Of a DNA stretch of 64,000 bases, positions 18,099 through 26,023 are shown piece after piece; positions within the stretch are counted from its first letter, which is position 1, and the number at the start of each line of letters is the position of its first letter. A model generated the notes under the pieces. The model made no database searches and had not been told where the DNA came from. It saw nothing but the letters and a program-made list of their open reading frames with translations. Origin of the DNA: Candidatus Methanoplasma termitum. GTDB taxonomy: Archaea; Thermoplasmatota; Thermoplasmata; Methanomassiliicoccales; Methanomethylophilaceae. Location: contig NZ_CP010070.1 in NCBI RefSeq assembly GCF_000800805.1, forward strand, positions 1,240,001 to 1,304,000, read 5' to 3'. The translations under genes were made by a program, and so were the position numbers.

Positions 18099-21000
18099 TT
18101 ATATAAAATTGATTTCTCTTTCCTCTCTCCTGTTTTCCATCACCACTACGAGCGGAACACCTGAAGCAATATTACCGTCCTTTTCGATCATCGAGATCGT
18201 CACGATCGAGTCCTTCTTTGCCGCAACCCTGAACCGGCCCTTGAAGTTGGTGCGCTTGACCCCGTTCTCGGTCTTTTTACCCTTGGCCAATGTGAATGTT
18301 ACATTTGCTCCCTTGACGGCTTCGCCGTTCATTCTGACCGTAATAATAAATCCGGGCACTCTCCAGAACAGGATGAACCATACAATCAGCCCTATGAAGA
18401 TCAGCAACACTAATACAGAAAGGCTTCCCCACAGCCATCCGGTGTCGACGTGAATATAAAGACTGCTGTCGCCGCTTTCTATGAAGTGTAGTTTCAGAGG
18501 CACAGACAAATCTGCGCCGTTGAAGGAGACCGATTGTTGGGTGATGATCGTATCTCCCTTCGTCCACATATCGAACTCGTATGCGTCATCGGGCACAGCG
18601 GTCACGATTACATTGTCGCCGCTCTCGAAGGTCACAGGCGATACATACTCCATGGGCGGAGAGCCGTTCACGCTGTATACAACGTGGCCGTTCCCTCCCT
18701 CAATATTGATCGTCATGGTTATCGGTTCATGTGAACCCCTGCTGCTACTCACTCCAATAGTGTGGTTCGTATTCACGCTGTAAAAAGTGTAAGAGCCGGC
18801 GTCGATCTGTGCCTGAGTAAGCGGCGTTCCGTCCACGGTGACCGATGCGATGATATAGCCATCCGCAGCCGAGAATGCGAACGTTCGGTCGTTTCCCGCC
18901 TGGACGGCGATATTTCCTTTCGGAGCGATGCTGGAATTGGGGTCGCTGTTAGATGTTATGTAGTATGTCTTAGGTACAGCATTGAACGCCGCCGTGAACG
19001 TTACCTGCATATCGTTTTTGTACGGCGTAAGGTCTACACCCGTCATGTTCGGAGCGGCCGATACGACCATTCCGTCGTCATCGGACCATTTAATGAAGCC
19101 ATACCCTACCACCGCCGCTGCGCCGACATCCAGCGTTTCGTTTATGCCGACCTTGAAAGGTGCTGTATAAACAAATGGACCCAGTATCATTCCTCCGGGT
19201 GTGGTTATTGTGTATGTCAGGTCAGACAATGCGATAGTTAAATGGTTGACCGCCAGCGTCACTGTGAATATCTGAGAGCCACCCGAGCCGCCCTGAGCTT
19301 GGTAGCCGGCTGTGAACGTCACCGCTCCGGCCGTAAGGTAGGCCGATGAGTCGGACAAGGTGTAATCGACGGCGCCTGTCAATATCGTCGGAATATCATC
19401 AGACCATCTGGTAAAATCATATCCTGCCGGCGAGGCCGACGGGTCCGCCGCCGATATCTTCAGCACATCATCGGCACCGACCTCGAATGGCACTGTGTAT
19501 ATTGTGGGGCCGAGCGTCGCCCCTGCCGAAGTGGTTATGGTGTACGAAAGGTTCGACACCGAGACCGCCGCCGGGTCTGCGGCAAGCCTTACTGTATATA
19601 TGGGCTTTACCACAATGTTGCCTGGTGTGGCCACGGTGAACGTGACCGTTCCGTTGGCACTGCTGTATGTGAAGTCGGCAGACGTCATTACGGTGCCGCC
19701 CGCAGTGATCTTTACATGCGCAGGCAGGGCGGCGGTTCCCACGGCGTATATTGTCCCAGAGTATGCATCACCAAACATCGATGTATCCGGCATTATGCCG
19801 AATCCACTTCCTTCCAATGTCACTGTGTATACTGCGGTGGCCGTTATGTTACCAACTGCGGTTCCTGAGATCGTTATTGTTCCAGGCGTCGCGGGATCGT
19901 AAGTGTATTGTCCAGAGGCAACAAGGACCGAGCCTCCCATCACGACCAGGAAGCCTGTCGGTACATCGGCGGTGCCGATGCTGAATGTTATCGCTCCCAC
20001 CATATCACCGTAGAGCAGAGTCATAGGCACCCATGAGGCCGCCCCCGCCGCATTCACTGTCACGGCGTATATTGCGGTGATGGTCATGTCGCCGTCGACA
20101 GCCTTGTGCATCACTAATATTCCTGTATTTTTATAATATGTGAAATCAACGCCGTATGATAGTATAGCACCATTCATAACGACCTGCACTCTTTCCGGCA
20201 CATCGGCGCCGGATGCGGTTGTAAGGGCAATAATGGGCTTATCGCCATAGACCGCTCTCTCCGGATCGGGTATCGTACTGCCATCCGGAATAAAACCGGT
20301 ATCAGCCGTGAACCCCGTTCCCTTCGCCGTCACGAGAGTTATCACATAGATCGTAACGGGATCCGAATACACTGTCCCGCCGTATCCCGGCGATGTTACG
20401 GCACACCTGTACATCGTACCGTTGTCCGCTCCTTCTATTGGGGAAAGAGTGAAGCTCGAGCCGTTCGCTCCGACCACCGGGTTGACAGGTATATTTGACC
20501 ATACAGGACTTGATCCAGCGGCAGGTACGCTTGCCGTCTGCCATTGATATTGAACCGTTTGACCTGTGTTGTTTGGATCCAATACGGACGAAACAGAGAA
20601 TGTTGCCGCATCGCCAACCAGATAATACTGGTCGTATTGGGGATGGGTCTGTCCGTAATATTCGGGAGATATTGTTATCGTCTTTCCGGTCGTAACATCG
20701 GGCGTAAGCGAAACATCCTGAACGAATGCCCGGAGTACCGGATAACCGCTGTTCATCACACCGTCTATAGTCCAAATGCCTGTGTTGTCTGTGAAATCCC
20801 AGCCAGGGACAATGCTCTGAACCGTTCCTGCGCCCACTGTGGTCGTTCCTGTGAAGAATATCGAACCTCCGGCCTGAGCTACCGCAAGCGTCGGCCGCAT
20901 GTCCGAGCTGCTCTTTGACGCGTTCGTTGTTTGGTTAGGAGAAGCAGTCGATCTTACGGGATTTGCGGTCGTCCCGCTGCTTGCGGGGGTGTTTGCATTT

Positions 21001-22781
21001 ACTTCGTCCCTGAACTGAACGGTCGTCTGACCTCCGCTGATGAAATTGGTAACAGCGGTGTTCGTGAGGAAATAGCTGTTGATTATCCTGGTGGCCGCAG
21101 TGTTCCAAGCACCTTGGCTGCTTCCGAGAATGCCTCCGGGACTTAGTATATTGGTAAGTGTCAGTGTGCCCGCGTTATAACAGTTGAAAATATGGATGCC
21201 TGTTGCGGTAGCTGTCGCCGCACCCATTATGCCTCCGGCATTCTTGTTGACCCCATCTGTTGTGGATGTTGCGATTATACTGCCGACATTGTAACAATCG
21301 GTGATGCTTGCCGATGCTCTGTCGACCTCCCCGAGGATGCCGCCCGCAAATACATTCCATTGTGTATTGGCGTTGATCTCTCCTGTGTTGTAACATTGCG
21401 TTATGTTCAAAGTAACATTCGTTGCCGCGGTCCCGGCCCCGGAGAATGCCGCTATTTCTCCGACTATACCTCCGACCTGCGTCGCGGCGTTGTTCGTACC
21501 TATTCTATAGAACACATCCTGAAGTTTGCCGGTGTTGTAGCACCTCGTCACAGATATCTGCGTTGATACAGGCAGGTTGGTGGTGTCGATGAAACCTATT
21601 ATCCCCCCTATCCTGGCGTCACGGTATGTCGCTTCGCCCGAAATAAGTCCGGTGTTGTATGAGTTTGTTGTATTGAATGCTGCCAGGGATTTTACGTAAC
21701 CAGCTATGCCGCCTGCGGACACTGTATCATCGGTGCCGCCGCCCTCAATGTTAGAGATTGATGATATTTTGCCTGAATTGTTACATCCTTCGATAGAAGT
21801 ATAGTTGGTGGCGCCGATTATTCCGCCTGCGGAGATCCTTTTTCCGCTTGCCGTCAGAGCTGTGACCGCACCTCCGTTCCGGCAGTTCAATATTACATTG
21901 GCGGCATTCGTTCCGATATCGGAACCGACTATTCCTCCCGCACACCCCATATCGGCCGGATCATTGCTGAATACCGCCACTTTGTTCGAGTTGTAACAGT
22001 CGGTTATCTGCGAACCTTTGGAAACGCCCGTTATGCCTCCCGCATAAGACTGTGTCATCGATATTGCGAATACCGATCCTCTGCCGTACCTGTCAGGTTC
22101 GACACCGAGGTTCTTTATTACCGCTGTTGGGCCAGTGCAAGCGAACAGACCCGCGTATGCGGCTCCGGCGGGGTTGTAAACGGCTACATTCAGCCCATAT
22201 ATGGCGTATCCGTTGCCGTCAAAGGTTCCTGCGAAGGGGGTACTGTAGGAACCGATCGGCGTAAAGTTACCATTGCTGTTAATATCCACATCAAGAACGG
22301 TCCCTGATGTGCCTGTTGTGAGGGTAACGGTCTGAGAGAATGCGAATGTATCTTCGGACAGGAGCGTTCCACCGACCATCTTTCCCCCGGCCGTGATCGT
22401 ATATTCTCCCTGCCCGACGACCGAGATATTGATCACATTGGTTGTAACGGAAACCATATTGGAGTTTATGGCTGCCCTGAATTCGGTTACTGCAATTGTC
22501 GGATCGGCGGGCGTGACCGCTATTGTCAGCGTATTTGTTCCGTTGAAAACAGCGGATACGTTCATATATGCTCCGCCGTTCGTATCGGCTTCTTGGCCGA
22601 TGAAGAAAATATTATTATCCAGATAATAATCTCCGCCGAGATCGTTTGCTACATTCATCAGATCGTCGACGGTCTTTATAGCTGTTCCGGACGGACCTCC
22701 TGAGACGGAATTAAAGTTTCCTATCGCATCGATGCTGACAGGCACTACGGCCGCCATCAGCAACACAGAGAATGCCAGCAA
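18099..22781 (-). CDS. Giant cell-surface protein 2 (about 1560 aa), paralogue of protein 1
   Basis: Same plan as the neighbouring 2376-aa protein but without the 495-bp repeats: hydrophobic signal segment, GLUG-like motifs around residues 250-540, an Ig-like segment with VQYQWQTASVPA, several repeated beta modules, a transmembrane helix near 1448-1475 and the same conserved basic tail ending in MENRREEREI. The stated start is a TTG inside the hydrophobic core. The open frame continues upstream and encodes RNGRNKLAFL, which would complete a normal signal peptide, but no ATG, GTG or TTG is present there despite a strong GGGGGAG site. The true start is therefore uncertain and may have been lost by mutation. 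Surface location and adhesion role are inference. Confidence 0.8.
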   Translation of the reverse strand: MLAFSVLLMAAVVPVSIDAIGNFNSVSGGPSGTAIKTVDDLMNVANDLGGDYYLDNNIFFIGQEADTNGGAYMNVSAVFNGTNTLTIAVTPADPTIAVTEFRAAINSNMVSVTTNVINISVVGQGEYTITAGGKMVGGTLLSEDTFAFSQTVTLTTGTSGTVLDVDINSNGNFTPIGSYSTPFAGTFDGNGYAIYGLNVAVYNPAGAAYAGLFACTGPTAVIKNLGVEPDRYGRGSVFAISMTQSYAGGITGVSKGSQITDCYNSNKVAVFSNDPADMGCAGGIVGSDIGTNAANVILNCRNGGAVTALTASGKRISAGGIIGATNYTSIEGCNNSGKISSISNIEGGGTDDTVSAGGIAGYVKSLAAFNTTNSYNTGLISGEATYRDARIGGIIGFIDTTNLPVSTQISVTRCYNTGKLQDVFYRIGTNNAATQVGGIVGEIAAFSGAGTAATNVTLNITQCYNTGEINANTQWNVFAGGILGEVDRASASITDCYNVGSIIATSTTDGVNKNAGGIMGAATATATGIHIFNCYNAGTLTLTNILSPGGILGSSQGAWNTAATRIINSYFLTNTAVTNFISGGQTTVQFRDEVNANTPASSGTTANPVRSTASPNQTTNASKSSSDMRPTLAVAQAGGSIFFTGTTTVGAGTVQSIVPGWDFTDNTGIWTIDGVMNSGYPVLRAFVQDVSLTPDVTTGKTITISPEYYGQTHPQYDQYYLVGDAATFSVSSVLDPNNTGQTVQYQWQTASVPAAGSSPVWSNIPVNPVVGANGSSFTLSPIEGADNGTMYRCAVTSPGYGGTVYSDPVTIYVITLVTAKGTGFTADTGFIPDGSTIPDPERAVYGDKPIIALTTASGADVPERVQVVMNGAILSYGVDFTYYKNTGILVMHKAVDGDMTITAIYAVTVNAAGAASWVPMTLLYGDMVGAITFSIGTADVPTGFLVVMGGSVLVASGQYTYDPATPGTITISGTAVGNITATAVYTVTLEGSGFGIMPDTSMFGDAYSGTIYAVGTAALPAHVKITAGGTVMTSADFTYSSANGTVTFTVATPGNIVVKPIYTVRLAADPAAVSVSNLSYTITTSAGATLGPTIYTVPFEVGADDVLKISAADPSASPAGYDFTRWSDDIPTILTGAVDYTLSDSSAYLTAGAVTFTAGYQAQGGSGGSQIFTVTLAVNHLTIALSDLTYTITTPGGMILGPFVYTAPFKVGINETLDVGAAAVVGYGFIKWSDDDGMVVSAAPNMTGVDLTPYKNDMQVTFTAAFNAVPKTYYITSNSDPNSSIAPKGNIAVQAGNDRTFAFSAADGYIIASVTVDGTPLTQAQIDAGSYTFYSVNTNHTIGVSSSRGSHEPITMTINIEGGNGHVVYSVNGSPPMEYVSPVTFESGDNVIVTAVPDDAYEFDMWTKGDTIITQQSVSFNGADLSVPLKLHFIESGDSSLYIHVDTGWLWGSLSVLVLLIFIGLIVWFILFWRVPGFIITVRMNGEAVKGANVTFTLAKGKKTENGVKRTNFKGRFRVAAKKDSIVTISMIEKDGNIASGVPLVVVMENRREEREINFI

Positions 22782-22871
22782 GAATGCCAGCTTGTTGCGT
22801 CCGTTCCTATTTACTCCCCCTCTGGCCCAAAGGCCATTATTGTGAAATACACTAAGAGCTATTAATAATAG

Positions 22872-22889
22872 ATGGGAAATTTTTAAGTA
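22872..22889 (-). promoter_or_regulatory. Promoter of surface protein gene 2, abutting IS copy 2
   Basis: On the minus strand the sequence TACTTAAAAATTTCCC gives a TATA-like element about 30 bp upstream of a plausible start site. IS copy 2 begins at 22890, so its left end now supplies the bases directly upstream of the TATA element, where the BRE would lie. The insertion may change expression of the gene. Confidence 0.4.
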
Positions 22890-22900
22890 AAATCCGCCCT

Positions 22901-22918
22901 CATTAAAAGTTGGTCTGT
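22901..22918 (+). repeat. Left subterminal inverted repeat of IS copy 2
   Basis: Identical to 8921-8938 and perfectly inverted relative to 24488-24505. Confidence 0.85.
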
Positions 22919-23039
22919 GATATTAGTTTACCACAACAGAAAACCACAGACCGTATGTATGATGGGCGGCAAGGTTATAAAATAACCGATTTCCGGTGCG
23001 TACGGAAGCGGTCCTCTGTTTTGGAGGAGGAACGCATAG

Positions 23040-24173
23040 ATGAAAATAGCGATCGGGATAGATGTGCATAAGGAAAAATGTGCGGCGTTTGCAGTGTACG
23101 CAGGCAAAGAAGAGCCGAGAAAGAAGAACCTGGATTTTTTGGAAAGATTCAACGCCGATTTCCGGAGGTTCCCTTCGGACGCTGCGGGAATGGTAGGACT
23201 GACGAACCGTCTTCACGGTCAGGATGCGTATATTCTGATAGAGAATTCGACCAAGTCTCACGACGTCTATTGGATGCTGACCAATCTCGGGTTCAGAGTG
23301 ACGGTGGCCCATGCCGCCGACCTGTACAGGATAACCAGGTCCAAAACAAAGAACGATGATAACGACGCTGCTGAACTGGCGGGGTATATGCGCAGGCGGC
23401 TGATGGGGGAGATCGAGTTCGCCGTCGCCCATATGCCTTCGCGGGAGGTGCTGGTGCAGAGGGAATTGTGCAGGTTCGATATCAACGACAGGAACGATCT
23501 GACCGCTTTGAAAAAACAGATCAGATCCCATCTTCTGATAAGAGGAATGAAGCTGTCCCGCGATTACTCCGACATCACCTGTGTTCTTGCCCTCAGGGAG
23601 CTGAAGGCAACGGGGGACCACATTCTCATTCTGGATGCGGCGAAGGCCGAGAGTATCAAAGCGAGGAAGTCTCAGACGGAGAAGATGATCCGATACAGGA
23701 TGGAAGGCAACAGGATGTTCGATATCGTTTGGTCGGTCCCCGGATTCGGTATCCTGTCTGCGGCGTATGTCACGTGCATGGCCGATGATATGACACGTTT
23801 CGTGGATGGGCGGGCATTCGCCGCATCTGCCGGTATAACTCCCAAACTTGACGAATCCGCCGACAGACCGAAGAACTGCGGGATCAGCCGCAGAGGGGAC
23901 CCAGAACTCAGGAGGCTGTTGTGCCAGGCAACGTTCGTTCACATAAACCATGCGGACTCGTTCATATCCGAGAAATACAAACGTCTGAAGGCCAACGGCA
24001 AACATCACAACGAGGCGTTGGTGGCATGTGCGAATTCCATGGCCCGTATGATCTGGGCCATGGTGACCCGGGACAGGAAGTATTCCGCAGACCCGACAGT
24101 GATGGCTGTGACAAGATATCTCGCCGATTCCGACGAGATAGAGGATGAGATGGAGGCAGCGCAGACAGAATGA
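23040..24173 (+). CDS. IS110-family DEDD transposase (copy 2)
   Basis: The same 377-aa recombinase as at 9060-10193: Asp8, Glu68, Asp106/Asp109 in the RuvC-like domain and the serine-containing FAASAGITPKLDES block in the C-terminal domain. It is intact with the same GGAGGAGG ribosome site and TATA element, so either copy could mobilise the other. Confidence 0.95.
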   Translation: MKIAIGIDVHKEKCAAFAVYAGKEEPRKKNLDFLERFNADFRRFPSDAAGMVGLTNRLHGQDAYILIENSTKSHDVYWMLTNLGFRVTVAHAADLYRITRSKTKNDDNDAAELAGYMRRRLMGEIEFAVAHMPSREVLVQRELCRFDINDRNDLTALKKQIRSHLLIRGMKLSRDYSDITCVLALRELKATGDHILILDAAKAESIKARKSQTEKMIRYRMEGNRMFDIVWSVPGFGILSAAYVTCMADDMTRFVDGRAFAASAGITPKLDESADRPKNCGISRRGDPELRRLLCQATFVHINHADSFISEKYKRLKANGKHHNEALVACANSMARMIWAMVTRDRKYSADPTVMAVTRYLADSDEIEDEMEAAQTE

Positions 24174-24241
24174 TCATGAACGATCGGGATGCGGTGAAGC
24201 ACAGCCGGACGGGAAAGGATGTCGGCTTCTTTTTGGCCTTC

Positions 24242-24487
24242 GTGGTCGCTTAGAAAATCGATACAGTATCGTCGGGCATATCGGGAACGCGGAAATGGCC
24301 TTCGGGGCCGGGCAATAAATCGATGATGCGGAACTGCGGGGGACCCGACCGCATGGGTTAATGGATATCACAGACCGATGCCTCCACGGTCGGCATCGGA
24401 ACATGGGGACGACCTTAGGTTGTTTTTATGGGTAGGATCAGCGGATGCGGTAACAACCTTTATCAAAAACGAGTGGCTATAGTGGTG
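24242..24487 (+). ncRNA. Candidate bridge/seekRNA region of IS copy 2
   Basis: Same sequence and hairpins as in copy 1. The 12-base match to the left end (22912-22923) is at 24365-24376. Because both copies carry the same RNA, their insertion sites should share whatever the target guides read; the only clear shared bases at the two sites are AAATA. Confidence 0.55.
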
Positions 24488-24505
24488 ACAGACCAACTTT
24501 TAATG
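24488..24505 (+). repeat. Right subterminal inverted repeat of IS copy 2
   Basis: Identical to 10508-10525; perfect inverted partner of 22901-22918. Confidence 0.85.
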
Positions 24506-24609
24506 GAATAAATATATTGACGGCGGCACGTCATAAATGGAGGGTGGCCTTTCCGGCTGCGATCGGAAGTTCCCTGAACAAACCTCATCTTTTCCGTTCG
24601 GATGCGGGA

Positions 24610-25122
24610 TCACCGTTCATTCCCGATGTTCTTTGCCTGAGACTCTATCCACTTCTTGATATCCTCTTTCCTGGTGCTGCCGATGCCGAAATACTCCGAG
24701 AATTTCTTCGTGGTCGTCAGTTCTTTGGTCTGACCCACTCTTTTCGCAGACACAAAACCCATCTCCACCAGCGCACGTACGTCGTCATACGTCCTTACGC
24801 CGCGGGCGTTGAACAATTCGGACTGCAGGACCGGCTGATTATACGCAATGGTGCTGAGCGTGCGCATCATGCCGCCCGTCAGCTCCGCTTTTGCGAATTT
24901 CCCGGTGACCTCCGAGTACTCCGGTTTGAGCATCATTTTGTATTCGTTGCCGATCTTGGCGATCATTATCGCCGACTCGCGTTCGTCGTATTCCTTTTTA
25001 AGATCCCTTAAAGCGACCTTGACGTCATCCACGGGTATCCCCGTTCTTTCCGCGATCTGCTCGACGTTCACCTTTTCGGGGCTGGAGAAGAGTGCCGCCT
25101 CGACCGCGCCCCTCCCGTCCAC
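24610..25122 (-). CDS. scpB: Segregation and condensation protein ScpB
   Basis: Winged-helix kleisin partner of the SMC-ScpA condensin, involved in chromosome compaction and segregation. The protein is 170 aa with tandem winged-helix pattern; typical motifs are LSTIAYNQPVLQSELFNARG near residue 88 and VRTYDDVRALVEMGFV after it. It begins directly after scpA (one-base gap), forming an smc-scpA-scpB operon. The 3' end is 96 bp from IS copy 2 and undamaged. Confidence 0.92.
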   Translation of the reverse strand: MDGRGAVEAALFSSPEKVNVEQIAERTGIPVDDVKVALRDLKKEYDERESAIMIAKIGNEYKMMLKPEYSEVTGKFAKAELTGGMMRTLSTIAYNQPVLQSELFNARGVRTYDDVRALVEMGFVSAKRVGQTKELTTTKKFSEYFGIGSTRKEDIKKWIESQAKNIGNER

Positions 25123-25123
25123 C

Positions 25124-26023
25124 TCAGTTCACCGCCTCGATCTGTTCCTGCTCTTCTCTGGACTCTATCGTAGTGGGTATCCCCGGGACCTTCATCTCGA
25201 TTATTATCTCCCCTCTGGGTAATGAAGCTTGATAGATATCCAGCCTGCCGTCCCTCACCAAATGCAACACAGCGACGAACGCTCTGAGCGTCTCCATTAT
25301 GTCGCCGATGTACAACTCGTCCAAAGGTATCGGTCCTGAACCAAGCCTCACGATCCTTTCCCAGATGCGCTCCACATCATGCTTGTCGTCCTCGTCGTGG
25401 GCCTTGTTGTCGAATTTCTTCGGGACCTTCTCCTCAAGCTCGACCCTTACTCTTTCCCTCTCGCGCTGGACCTCCATCTCGATCCTCGCTTCTTCGAAAG
25501 CGTCGAGAAGTTCGTACATCGTCACCGGGCGTATCGAATCCCTGGTGTACGCTTCCCTGAATGCCACTTCCGGAACGACCATTGCGGGGTCCTCATCCTC
25601 CAGGTCGAAATCGAAGAACTCCTCTTCGAGCGGCTCGTCCGATCTCGAACAGGTCACTTCCGACTGCATCCTGAGGACCTTCCATGCCATGAGCAGGAGC
25701 TTTCCCGCCACGATCATATCGAACCTGTTCTCGGCCACTTTCCTCGAATACAGTTTGACGAACTCCCTGAGATCTATCTCCCATGGGTCGATCCCGTTCT
25801 CGATCACAAGGCTGAACGCCGATCTTATTGATTCATCCACCGGGTCGTTGAGCTTCTCTCCCGAGCCTGCTTTGTTCAGAATATCCATGTATCCGTTGAT
25901 CCTGTCGAATGATTCCTCATCATCCGACAGGGCCTTATGGAACAGTAAATGCTGCTCCATGTCTTCTTTCTTCATTGTTTCTTCCATTCCCATCCCATCC
26001 ATCCTTTTTAATTTTCCCTTCAC
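25124..26023 (-). CDS. scpA: Segregation and condensation protein ScpA (kleisin)
   Basis: Kleisin subunit that bridges the SMC heads. The 299-aa protein carries the family motif IDPWEIDLREFVKLY near residue 77, an acidic middle region, and a C-terminal winged-helix segment (DELYIGDIMETLRAFVAVLH). The GTG start overlaps the smc TGA as GTGA, indicating translational coupling; internal ATG codons at residues 8 and 12 are less favoured for that reason. It is followed at once by scpB. Confidence 0.9.
   Translation of the reverse strand: MKGKLKRMDGMGMEETMKKEDMEQHLLFHKALSDDEESFDRINGYMDILNKAGSGEKLNDPVDESIRSAFSLVIENGIDPWEIDLREFVKLYSRKVAENRFDMIVAGKLLLMAWKVLRMQSEVTCSRSDEPLEEEFFDFDLEDEDPAMVVPEVAFREAYTRDSIRPVTMYELLDAFEEARIEMEVQRERERVRVELEEKVPKKFDNKAHDEDDKHDVERIWERIVRLGSGPIPLDELYIGDIMETLRAFVAVLHLVRDGRLDIYQASLPRGEIIIEMKVPGIPTTIESREEQEQIEAVN

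Larger units (their letters stand above)
22890..24514 (+). mobile_element. IS110-family (IS1111-like) insertion sequence, copy 2
   Basis: The same 1625-bp block as 8910-10534, with no difference that I can find, shifted by 13980 bp and in the same orientation. Its flanks differ from copy 1, which defines the limits of the element; AAAT again lies at both edges (22890-22893 and 24510-24513). It sits between the promoter of surface protein gene 2 and the 3' end of scpB and breaks no recognisable gene. Sequence identity of the copies implies recent transposition or gene conversion. Confidence 0.9.

Noticed and set aside
24515-24609. Gene fragment between IS copy 2 and scpB
   Set aside because: The 95-bp stretch has no frame or motif that can be supported.
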